Origin: an uncultured Alistipes sp.
GTDB lineage: Bacteria; Bacteroidota; Bacteroidia; Bacteroidales; Rikenellaceae
Length of the DNA stretch: 5,909 nt
Direction: 5' to 3'
Assembly: GCA_900769745.1 (NCBI GenBank)
Contig: CAAGHX010000016.1
Coordinates: 1 to 5,909 of the forward strand
The notes beneath the pieces are model-generated. The model was given only the letters and a program-made list of their open reading frames with translations, did no database searches and had not been told where the DNA came from. The stretch's first letter is position 1. Every line of letters begins with the position of its first letter. This document shows, one piece after another, positions 1 to 5,491 of the stretch. The position numbers and the translations under genes are program-made.

Positions 1-880
1 GCAGGTCGTTACGGTTGTAACGTACCAGGTCACCTACGGTATCAACCTCAGCTGCCTTCAAGCAGTTCAGAGCGCGAACGCTCAGATCTAGATCAAGCAA
101 CTTGGTCTTCAAGAGTTGACGCATATGCAGTACATCCTCGTCAAACTCCTCGGCGCCACCGTTCTCCTCCATATTGAGGGTAATCTTCTCGTCCGAGAAC
201 AGCATAAAGTGCTGAATCAGAATCTTTGCTGCCTCTTTCAGAGCCTCTTTCGGGTGGATCGAACCGTCGGTAGTAATCTCCAAATTCAGTTTCTCGTAGT
301 CAGTCTTCTGCTCGACACGGTAGTTCTCGATAGAATACTTGACGTTTTTGATCGGTGTGTGGATCGAATCGATAGGCAACAGTCCGAACTCGGCGTCCTC
401 AGGACGGTTCTCGTCGGCGGGAACATAACCGCGGCCTTTACCGATCGTCAGATCGATCTGCATCTTCGTTCCGGGCGACAGACGGCAGATCACCAGATCG
501 GGATTCAACACTTTGAAGAACGAAAGGAAGTTCGAGATATAACCTGCGGTCAGCTCGGTTACGCCCGCTACGTTGATCGACACCTTCTCGAAGTCGGTGT
601 TGTCAACGGTACGAACGAAACGTACCTGCTTCAATTTCAGGATTACATCAATCATTCCCTCCATCACACCGGGGATAGCGGCAAACTCGTGATCGACACC
701 GGCTACCTTTACAGTCGTGATTGCATAACCCTCCAACGAAGAGAGAAGAATACGACGCAAAGCGTTACCGATGGTCATACCGAATCCGGGCTCCAACGGA
801 CGGAACTCAAACTTTCCGAACGATGCAGTAGCTTCGAGCATAATAACCTTTTCAGGTTTCTGGAATGCTAATATTGCCAT
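1..880 (-). CDS. rpoA: DNA-directed RNA polymerase subunit alpha (3' end cut by window edge)
   Basis: Alpha subunit of RNA polymerase. Its N-terminal domain dimerises and scaffolds beta and beta' assembly; its C-terminal domain binds UP-element DNA and activators. The frame is open from the ATG at 880 to the window edge, giving 293 codons of a usual ~330, so only the extreme C-terminus is missing. The protein starts MAILAFQKPEKV. The alpha-NTD signature GFGMTIGNALRRILLSS lies near residues 32-48, with Arg42 and Arg43 matching the assembly-critical arginine pair. GKGRGYVPADEN lies mid-protein. An acidic, flexible linker spans about 236-249. The alpha-CTD follows with LDLSVRALNCLKAAEV; its Arg269 and Asn272 align with the UP-element contacts R265 and N268 of E. 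coli. It is the last gene visible, 26 bp after rpsD. The start is preceded by an A/T-rich tract without a Shine-Dalgarno sequence. I read the frame across most of the gene and found no interruption. Identification is secure. Confidence 0.98.
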   Translation of the reverse strand, partial: MAILAFQKPEKVIMLEATASFGKFEFRPLEPGFGMTIGNALRRILLSSLEGYAITTVKVAGVDHEFAAIPGVMEGMIDVILKLKQVRFVRTVDNTDFEKVSINVAGVTELTAGYISNFLSFFKVLNPDLVICRLSPGTKMQIDLTIGKGRGYVPADENRPEDAEFGLLPIDSIHTPIKNVKYSIENYRVEQKTDYEKLNLEITTDGSIHPKEALKEAAKILIQHFMLFSDEKITLNMEENGGAEEFDEDVLHMRQLLKTKLLDLDLSVRALNCLKAAEVDTVGDLVRYNRNDL

Positions 881-906
881 AAAAAATATTGAATTTGTGT
901 TAATTA

Positions 907-1515
907 CTACTTCGAGTACAGGTTGACGATGAGCTGCTCCTTGATGTTCTCAGGAATCTCCTCGCGCTCAGGCTTCTGGAGGAACTTACCGCTCATTGCG
1001 GCGCCATCCCACTCCAACCAAGCGTAACGGCTGCGTGATGCACCCGACAAAGACTCAGTGATAACCTCCAAGCTCTTAGACTTCTCACGTACTGATACTA
1101 CGTCACCGGCCTTGAGCTGGTATGAAGGGATATTTACCACCTGACCGTTAACACAAATGTGACGGTGTGATACCAACTGACGTGCAGCAGCACGAGTAGG
1201 AGCGATACCCAAACGGTAAACTACGTTGTCCAAACGGCACTCGAGCAGCTTCAACAAGTTCTCACCTGTGATACCACCCATACGAGCTGCAGCCTCGTAA
1301 GTGCGAGCAAACTGCTTCTCCAATACACCGTATGTGTACTTTGCCTTCTGCTTCTCTGAAAGCTGCTCGCCATACTCAGAGTTCTTCTTACGCTTGCGAG
1401 CAAGACCGTGCTGTCCAGGAGGATAGTTACGCTTCTCAAGCACCTTATCCGCACCATAGATAGCTTCGCCGAACTTACGGGCGATCTTTGATTTTGGTCC
1501 TATATATCTTGCCAT
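907..1515 (-). CDS. rpsD: 30S ribosomal protein uS4
   Basis: Primary 16S rRNA-binding protein that nucleates assembly of the 30S body. It also shapes the mRNA entry channel with uS3 and uS5. The protein is 202 residues, the normal length. The N-terminal domain is at about 1-90 (MARYIGPKSKIARKFGE, then YPPGQHG). An S4 RNA-binding domain lies at about 92-152 (LECRLDNVVYRLG, APTRAAARQLVSHRHICVNG). The conserved ending is IPENIKEQLIVNLYSK. The N-terminal zinc cysteine cluster of the C+ form is absent: the only cysteines are 93 and 121, so this is the zinc-free type. It sits inside the alpha-operon block between rpsK and rpoA as in E. coli, whereas in B. subtilis rpsD is elsewhere. In E. coli uS4 represses this block through the rpsM leader; here the rpsM leader is only 31 bp with no recognisable pseudoknot, so such control is not visible. 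The start at 1515 follows an A-rich tract with no Shine-Dalgarno. Confidence 0.99.
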   Translation of the reverse strand: MARYIGPKSKIARKFGEAIYGADKVLEKRNYPPGQHGLARKRKKNSEYGEQLSEKQKAKYTYGVLEKQFARTYEAAARMGGITGENLLKLLECRLDNVVYRLGIAPTRAAARQLVSHRHICVNGQVVNIPSYQLKAGDVVSVREKSKSLEVITESLSGASRSRYAWLEWDGAAMSGKFLQKPEREEIPENIKEQLIVNLYSK

Positions 1516-1583
1516 TGTTTTAACTTTTTTAATTCTTTTAACTTAAAGTTTGTCAAGTTGTCCTTAATTCTGCGTAATGCAAA
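1516..1583 (-). other. rpsK-rpsD intergenic leader, A/T-rich
   Basis: This 68-bp spacer is more than twice as long as most gaps in the cluster. In transcript sense it runs from the rpsK stop through an A-rich tract to the rpsD start. It contains AACTT (1555-1559) followed by AACTTTAAGTT (1540-1550), which could fold into a weak 5-bp A/U hairpin. It also contains a TTGACA hexamer (1551-1556). No convincing -10 partner, no Bacteroides-type TAnnTTTG box at a sensible spacing, and no G/C-rich stem were found. It may hold a regulatory element for rpsD or may simply be spacer; I cannot assign a function. Confidence 0.35.
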
Positions 1584-1973
1584 TTATACACGACGACGGT
1601 TAGGAGCACGGCAGCCGTTGTGTGGCAATGGTGTAACGTCGATAATCTCCATTACCTCGATGCCAGCACCGTGGATTGTACGTACGGCGCTCTCACGACC
1701 CTGACCAGGACCCTTAACATAAACCTTAACCTTACGCAAGCCCATATCGAAAGCAACCTTAGCGCAATCTGCTGCTGCAGTCTGTGCTGCATAAGGAGTG
1801 TTCTTCTTTGAACCGCGGAAACCCATCTTACCAGCCGAAGACCAGCTGATAACCTCACCTACCTCATTTGTGATGGTGATGATCACGTTGTTGAAAGTCG
1901 AGTGTACGAAAGCCATACCAACGGCACCAACCTTAACAACCTTCTTCTTAACTGTTCCAGTTTTCTTTGCCAT
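1584..1973 (-). CDS. rpsK: 30S ribosomal protein uS11
   Basis: Protein of the 30S platform that contacts 16S rRNA and the mRNA exit/E-site region beside bS18 and bS21. The protein is 129 residues, the family's usual length. It has a lysine-rich N-terminal tail (MAKKTGTVKKKVVKVG), the core STFNNVIITITN at about 25-36, SSAGKMGFRGSKKNTPYAAQ at about 45-64, and the C-terminal signature VTPLPHNGCRAPNRRRV at 113-129. Asn119-Gly120 lies at the position where E. coli uS11 is known to carry isoaspartate, so the same modification is possible here. It lies 19 bp downstream of rpsM and 68 bp upstream of rpsD. Unlike the other genes with visible starts in the window, it is preceded by a strong Shine-Dalgarno sequence, listed separately. 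The start is fixed by that site and by the conserved N-terminus. Confidence 0.99.
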   Translation of the reverse strand: MAKKTGTVKKKVVKVGAVGMAFVHSTFNNVIITITNEVGEVISWSSAGKMGFRGSKKNTPYAAQTAAADCAKVAFDMGLRKVKVYVKGPGQGRESAVRTIHGAGIEVMEIIDVTPLPHNGCRAPNRRRV

Positions 1974-1981
1974 AATAAAAA

Positions 1982-1987
1982 CTCCTT
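1982..1987 (-). promoter_or_regulatory. Shine-Dalgarno sequence of rpsK (AAGGAG)
   Basis: In transcript sense AAGGAG lies 8 nt before the rpsK ATG, an optimal position and match to the anti-Shine-Dalgarno end of 16S rRNA. It falls in the short rpsM-rpsK spacer, after the rpsM stop. None of the other starts visible here (rpmD, rplO, secY, map, infA, rpmJ, rpsM, rpsD, rpoA) has a comparable GGAG at that distance. It supports the chosen rpsK start. Confidence 0.75.
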
Positions 1988-1992
1988 ATTTA

Positions 1993-2373
1993 TTACTTAG
2001 TTGCCTTTTTCTTGTTTGCTACAGTCTTCTTGCGACCCTTACGAGTACGTGCATTGTTCTTAGTCGACTGACCACGAACTGGAAGACCAAGACGGTGACG
2101 AATACCACGGTAGCAACCGATATCCATCAATCGCTTAATGTTGAGCTGAACCAATGAGCGGCACTCGCCCTCTACCTTCAAGCCCATCTCTGCGATTGTT
2201 GAACGGATAGCACCTACCTGCTCGTCTGTCCACTCGCTTACTTTAATATCTTCGCTGATTCCAGCTGCTGCCAGAATCTTGCTCGACGTGCTACGACCAA
2301 TACCATAGATATAAGTCAAACCAATCACGCCGCGCTTGTTTTTTGGTAAATCTACACCAACTATACGTGCCAT
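1993..2373 (-). CDS. rpsM: 30S ribosomal protein uS13
   Basis: Protein of the 30S head that binds the 3' major domain of 16S rRNA. It forms intersubunit bridges with 23S rRNA and uL5, and its tail reaches the P-site tRNA. The protein is 126 residues, normal for the family. The start MARIVGVDLPKNKR is conserved. A helix-two-turn-helix type region follows (GLTYIYGIGRSTSSKILAAA, about 18-37). The family signature GCYRGIRHRLGLPVRGQ is at 86-102, followed by STKNNARTRKGRKKT and a very basic tail ending KKKATK. Nine of its 13 arginine codons are CGT, the highly expressed pattern. It opens the alpha-operon part, 31 bp after rpmJ. The start is preceded by an A/T-rich element almost identical to one before secY. 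Confidence 0.99.
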   Translation of the reverse strand: MARIVGVDLPKNKRGVIGLTYIYGIGRSTSSKILAAAGISEDIKVSEWTDEQVGAIRSTIAEMGLKVEGECRSLVQLNIKRLMDIGCYRGIRHRLGLPVRGQSTKNNARTRKGRKKTVANKKKATK

Positions 2374-2392
2374 AAATTCTTTACTTTAATTA
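2374..2392 (-). promoter_or_regulatory. A/T-rich start-proximal element of rpsM
   Basis: In transcript sense the rpsM leader reads TAATTAAAGTAAAGAATT, ending 1 nt before the ATG. The secY leader carries the same 18 bases with one difference. Such A/T-rich, unstructured leaders are the typical translation-initiation context in Bacteroidota, where Shine-Dalgarno pairing is rarely used. Its function as a specific element is inferred. Confidence 0.4.
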
Positions 2393-2404
2393 ATCGTTTG
2401 AATA

Positions 2405-2521
2405 TTACCCTTGGCGCATTTTGAACTTAGGATTCTTCTTGCAGATAACGTAGAGCTTACCTTTACGCTTTACAATCTTGCAATCCTCGCTTCTCTTCTT
2501 GATTGATGCTTTTACTTTCAT
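2405..2521 (-). CDS. rpmJ: 50S ribosomal protein bL36
   Basis: Smallest large-subunit protein, bound to 23S rRNA below the L7/L12 stalk base. The frame runs ATG (2521) to TAA (2405-2407), 38 codons, and starts MKVKASIKKRSEDCKIVKRK. The ending KNPKFKMRQG matches the family's conserved C-terminus. The classical zinc ribbon is Cys11, Cys14, Cys27 and His32. Here residue 11 is Ser, Cys14 and Cys27 remain, and the histidine region reads NPKFK, so two of four ligands are gone and zinc binding is unlikely. It lies 19 bp after infA and 31 bp before rpsM, the order infA-rpmJ-rpsM seen in many bacteria. It is below common ORF length cut-offs and easily missed. Confidence 0.97.
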   Translation of the reverse strand: MKVKASIKKRSEDCKIVKRKGKLYVICKKNPKFKMRQG

Positions 2522-2540
2522 AATTTTCAAGCAATCTTAA

Positions 2541-2759
2541 TTATTTGTACCTAAAGGATATGCGACCCTTACTCAAATCGTAGGGGGTCATCTCCACTTT
2601 GACTTTATCTCCAGGCAGGATCTTGATGTAATGCATACGCATCTTGCCTGAGATGTGAGCCGTGATAACGTGTCCGTTATCCAATTCGACACGAAACATC
2701 GCGTTTGACAACGCCTCAATGATTGTTCCGTCTCGTTCAATAGCAGTTTGTTTTGCCAT
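2541..2759 (-). CDS. infA: Translation initiation factor IF-1
   Basis: IF-1 occupies the 30S A site during initiation and assists IF-2 and IF-3 in selecting initiator tRNA. The protein is 72 residues, exactly the usual length. It is a single S1-type OB-fold. Visible conserved blocks are AIERDGTIIEALSNAMFRVE (6-25), GHVITAHISGKMRMHYIKIL (29-48), PGDKVKVEM and the end YDLSKGRISFRYK. It lies 11 bp after map, the tightest gap in the window, and 19 bp before rpmJ, which suggests co-translation with map on one message. The placement map-infA-rpmJ resembles B. subtilis and differs from E. coli, where infA is elsewhere. The leader contains AAGTAAAGA, related to the rpsM and secY leaders. Confidence 0.99.
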   Translation of the reverse strand: MAKQTAIERDGTIIEALSNAMFRVELDNGHVITAHISGKMRMHYIKILPGDKVKVEMTPYDLSKGRISFRYK

Positions 2760-2770
2760 AGAGTCTTTAC

Positions 2771-3544
2771 TTAGTTGTTAAGTGCTTGTTCGATTATATT
2801 AAAGTCTGTAAGTACGTCGGGACCATCACGACGGATTGCCACTGCAAACTCGAAGTGAGCGGCTGGCTTGCGGTCTCGAGTGCGAACGGTCCAACCGTCG
2901 CGCTCGAAAACCACTGCTTTTGTGCCCATATTTATCATAGGTTCAATGCAAATAACCATACCCTCCTTCAACAGCGGGCCTCTGCCGCGTGCGCCAAAGT
3001 TGGGGACTTCGGGGTCTTCGTGCATTTTGCGCCCCACACCGTGACCAACCAATTCGCGCACCACGCCGTAGCCGAAGCTTTCGGCGTGTTGTTGCACAGC
3101 TGCCGAAATGTCGCCAACGCGATTTCCAGCCTTAGCCTGTGCTACACCTTTATAAAGAGCTTCTTTGGTAACTTCCAGAAGTCGGCGAGCCTCTTCGCCC
3201 ACATCACCTACGGCAAACGTATATGCCGAATCACCAACAAACCCCTTCAAAAACGTGCCTAAATCTACCGACACTATATCACCCTCTTCGATGACTCTGT
3301 CGCCTGGGATACCGTGTACAACCTGCTCGTTGATCGAGATACAGATCGACGCTGGATAACCCTGATAGCCGAGGAACGCGGGCTCTGCACCATTGGCGCG
3401 AATGAAATCCTCTGCAATCTTGTCGAGATAGCGTGTTGTAACGCCTGGGCGGATATTCTTGCCCACCTCAGCGAGCGCGCGGCTCACCAAGATATTGTTC
3501 TCGCGCAAGATCTCAATCTCCTCGTCTGTCTTCAGATAAATCAT
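2771..3544 (-). CDS. map: Methionine aminopeptidase, type I
   Basis: Cytosolic metalloenzyme that removes the initiator methionine from nascent proteins whose second residue is small. The protein is 257 residues, close to the usual ~250-265, with no N-terminal zinc-finger extension. It has the pita-bread fold. The five dimetal ligands are all present: Asp94 (VSVDLGT), Asp105 (VGDSAYTF), His168 (VGHGVGRKMHEDP), Glu201 (CIEPMIN) and Glu232 (AHFEFAVAI). Catalytic-pocket His77 (VVHGIP) and His175 (MHEDP), and Trp218 (DGWTV), are also present. The segment after Glu232 reads FAV rather than the HT that usually follows it. Codon use differs from the neighbours: 13 of 19 arginines are CGC and only 2 are CGT. 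It lies 79 bp after secY and 11 bp before infA. In B. subtilis adk sits between secY and map; here adk is absent. The start is the first ATG, preceded by CTAAGAG directly against it and no spaced Shine-Dalgarno. Confidence 0.98.
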   Translation of the reverse strand: MIYLKTDEEIEILRENNILVSRALAEVGKNIRPGVTTRYLDKIAEDFIRANGAEPAFLGYQGYPASICISINEQVVHGIPGDRVIEEGDIVSVDLGTFLKGFVGDSAYTFAVGDVGEEARRLLEVTKEALYKGVAQAKAGNRVGDISAAVQQHAESFGYGVVRELVGHGVGRKMHEDPEVPNFGARGRGPLLKEGMVICIEPMINMGTKAVVFERDGWTVRTRDRKPAAHFEFAVAIRRDGPDVLTDFNIIEQALNN

Positions 3545-3623
3545 CTCTTAGTTTCTTATAGGGTGGACTTTAACTCTTTTTTACAAGCTCCGATTACATT
3601 ACATACATTGGAATCGGTGACTC
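3545..3623 (-). other. secY-map intergenic spacer with small inverted repeat
   Basis: At 79 bp this is the longest gap in the window. In transcript sense it holds CCGATT (3612-3617) and AATCGG (3590-3595), a 6-bp stem with a 16-nt loop of TGTA/TGTAA-like repeats. An A-rich stretch (TTGTAAAAAAGAG) and CTATAAG come shortly before the map start. No U-tract follows the stem, so it is not an intrinsic terminator. It could be a processing site or a weak internal promoter for map-infA-rpmJ; neither is demonstrated. Confidence 0.35.
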
Positions 3624-4997
3624 TTAGTGGCGTCCCTGAATTCGACCTGTCTTCATAAGACCGTCGTAGTGACGCATCAACAAGTAGCTCTCAATCTGCT
3701 TAAGAGTGTCGAGAACAACACCCACCATGATCAACAACGATGTACCTCCGTAGAAGTAAGCGAACTGCTGCTGAACGCCCAAGAACTTCATAGCCATACC
3801 TGGCATAATAGCCACCAAAGCCAAGAAGATTGAGCCTGGGAGAGTGATTCTCGTCATGATAGTGTCGATATAGTTAACAGTCTGCTTACCTGGCTTAACA
3901 CCTGGGATGAAGCCACCGTTACGCTTCATATCTTCTGCCATCATTTGAGGGTTGATGATAATCGCTGTGTAGAAGTATGTAAAGGCGATTACCAACACTG
4001 CAAGTGTAAAATTGTACCAGAAGCTCTGGATGTTAGAGAACGCTGCCTGCAATCCTGGGATAAAGGCAGGAATCATAACCAAAGCCTGAGCAAAGATGAT
4101 TGGCATAACGTTTGCCGCATTCATCTTCAATGGGATATACTGACGTACACCACCATACTGCTTGTTACCAATGATACGCTTTGCATACTGTACAGGTATC
4201 TTACGAACTGCCTGGATAACAGCGATAGATACCAAGAACACCAAGAAGAGCAACGCGAGCTCGACGATGAACATAATAAGGCTACCCGAAGAGGTCTGAA
4301 TGCGAGCAGAGAACTCGGCCATCAAAGCCTGAGGCAAGCGGGCAACAATACCGATCATAATGATCATCGACACACCGTTACCGATACCCTTATCAGTGAT
4401 ACGCTCGCCCAACCACATGGTGAACATAGTACCGGCGATAAGGATTGCCGTAGCATACGCATAGAAGCCGAATGTGCCGCCATAAACGAATGCTGTAGGC
4501 ATCTGGTGATAGAGGTTGGCCACATAGGCCGGACCCTGGATGCACAATACACCGATTGTGAGCAAACGAGTCCACTGATTCATCTTGCGGTGGCCACTCT
4601 CACCCTCCTTCTGCAACTTCTGAACTGCAGGTACCATGATACCCAACAGCTGAATGATGATAGAAGCGGTGATGTATGGCATAACTCCAAGGGCAAAAAT
4701 TGCCGCATTAGCGAATGCACCACCAGAGAATACGTCGAGCAAGCCCAAGAGGGTGTTGCTGTTCATCTGGTCAGCCAATGCCGAACCCGCGCCCAAAGCG
4801 TTAGGGTCGATACCTGGAATTACCACAAAACATCCCAAACGATACACAAGAAGGAGGCCGATAGTGTAGGCGATACGCTTACGCAACTCCTCAATCTTGT
4901 ATATGTTTTTCAAAGTTTCAACGAGTTTCTTGTTGGTAATCATCAATACCGCGATAAGCGCTACGATAATCAAACCAGCAATCATATACACGTTCAT
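3624..4997 (-). CDS. secY: Preprotein translocase subunit SecY, with N-terminal extension
   Basis: Central pore of the SecYEG translocon in the inner membrane; it secretes or inserts proteins with SecA or the ribosome. The frame is 457 residues, slightly longer than the usual ~435-450. The plug/TM2 signature SGGAFANAAIFALG then VMPYITASIIIQLLG is at 91-119. The second signature, WLGERITDKGIGNGVSMI, is at 195-212. The cytosolic loop RKIPVQYAKRIIGNKQYGG is at 265-283, with the conserved end MRHYDGLMKTGRIQGRH. The ten expected membrane helices can be traced roughly at 43-61, 99-125, 142-163, 173-196, 207-225, 240-263, 293-316, 326-349, 386-407 and 414-432. An additional hydrophobic stretch occupies about 4-20, before the usual first block KLVETLKNIYKIEELR. 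The start at 4997 is preferred because it is 20 bp from rplO and has an A/T-rich leader. The alternative Met19 (4943) would give 439 residues and a canonical N-terminus. Confidence 0.97.
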   Translation of the reverse strand: MNVYMIAGLIIVALIAVLMITNKKLVETLKNIYKIEELRKRIAYTIGLLLVYRLGCFVVIPGIDPNALGAGSALADQMNSNTLLGLLDVFSGGAFANAAIFALGVMPYITASIIIQLLGIMVPAVQKLQKEGESGHRKMNQWTRLLTIGVLCIQGPAYVANLYHQMPTAFVYGGTFGFYAYATAILIAGTMFTMWLGERITDKGIGNGVSMIIMIGIVARLPQALMAEFSARIQTSSGSLIMFIVELALLFLVFLVSIAVIQAVRKIPVQYAKRIIGNKQYGGVRQYIPLKMNAANVMPIIFAQALVMIPAFIPGLQAAFSNIQSFWYNFTLAVLVIAFTYFYTAIIINPQMMAEDMKRNGGFIPGVKPGKQTVNYIDTIMTRITLPGSIFLALVAIMPGMAMKFLGVQQQFAYFYGGTSLLIMVGVVLDTLKQIESYLLMRHYDGLMKTGRIQGRH

Positions 4998-5015
4998 AAT
5001 TCGTTACTTTAATTA
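4998..5015 (-). promoter_or_regulatory. A/T-rich start-proximal element of secY
   Basis: In transcript sense this reads TAATTAAAGTAACGAATT, immediately before the ATG at 4997. It is 17/18 identical to the rpsM leader element. It supports use of the upstream secY start rather than Met19, whose upstream bases are G/C-richer coding sequence. Confidence 0.4.
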
Positions 5016-5017
5016 TA

Positions 5018-5464
5018 TTACAACTTTTCTACGTTACCGCCAGCAGCTACGATAGCAGCCTCGGCGCTCTTAGAGAAAGCGTGTGCTGTAACAGTGAGAG
5101 CCTTAGTTACGTTACCGTTACCCAAGATCTTAACCTTGTCGTTAGATGAGATAAAACCAGCAGCGATCAAAGTCTCTACGTTGATTACGTTGAGCTCCTT
5201 CTTTGCTGCCAACTCCTCCAATGTAGAGAGGTTGATAGGCTTAAACTCCACACGGTTCAAGTTCTTGAAACCGAACTTAGGCAAACGACGCTGCAATGGC
5301 ATCTGACCACCCTCGAAACCGAGCTTCTGAGAGTAACCTGAGCGTGACTTAGCACCCTTCATACCACGAGTTGAGTAGCGACCGTGGCCTGAACCTGCGC
5401 CTCGACCAACACGCTTATCGTGGTGTGTTGAACCCTTGGCGGGCTTCAAATTATTGAGTTCCAT
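5018..5464 (-). CDS. rplO: 50S ribosomal protein uL15
   Basis: Late-assembly large-subunit protein whose long basic N-terminal arm threads into 23S rRNA. The protein is 148 residues, normal for bacteria (~144-150). The glycine/arginine-rich arm spans about 1-60 (MELNNLKPAKGS, KRVGRGAGSGHGRYSTRGMK, GYSQKLGFEGGQMPLQRRLP). The globular domain follows (FGFKNLNRVEF; VKILGNGNVTKALTVTAHAF, where the family usually has VKILG-G) and ends SAEAAIVAAGGNVEKL. It lies between rpmD (27 bp) and secY (20 bp), the canonical rpmD-rplO-secY order. The leader is A-rich without a Shine-Dalgarno. Nothing is odd about it. Confidence 0.99.
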   Translation of the reverse strand: MELNNLKPAKGSTHHDKRVGRGAGSGHGRYSTRGMKGAKSRSGYSQKLGFEGGQMPLQRRLPKFGFKNLNRVEFKPINLSTLEELAAKKELNVINVETLIAAGFISSNDKVKILGNGNVTKALTVTAHAFSKSAEAAIVAAGGNVEKL

Positions 5465-5491
5465 TTTCAGTAATTCTTTTTTTCGTTAAAC

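Noticed and set aside
116..871. A 251-codon plus-strand frame opposite rpoA.
   Set aside because: The minus strand there encodes a clear RpoA with conserved motifs throughout; the plus-strand product matches nothing I recognise and is a shadow.
1..880. A possible frameshift or missing gene downstream of rpsD.
   Set aside because: Reading rpoA from 880 gave a continuous, conserved frame in every stretch I translated, including both domains; it is simply cut by the window edge.
1251..1457. Short minus-strand frame inside rpsD in another phase, as an overlapping gene.
   Set aside because: It overlaps the conserved uS4 coding frame completely, has no plausible leader and no recognisable product.
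1551..1556. TTGACA as a -35 promoter box before rpsD.
   Set aside because: No good -10 follows at the right spacing, and Bacteroidota primary promoters use TTTG and TAnnTTTG boxes rather than TTGACA/TATAAT.
3590..3617. The secY-map inverted repeat as an intrinsic terminator.
   Set aside because: The stem is only 6 bp with a 16-nt loop, and the downstream transcript is A-rich rather than U-rich.
3945..5012. A 355-codon open frame on the plus strand opposite secY.
   Set aside because: It lies wholly antisense to secY. Its translation is rich in His, Gln, Asp and Cys with no recognisable family, and it has no leader or operon partner. It is a shadow of secY codon composition.
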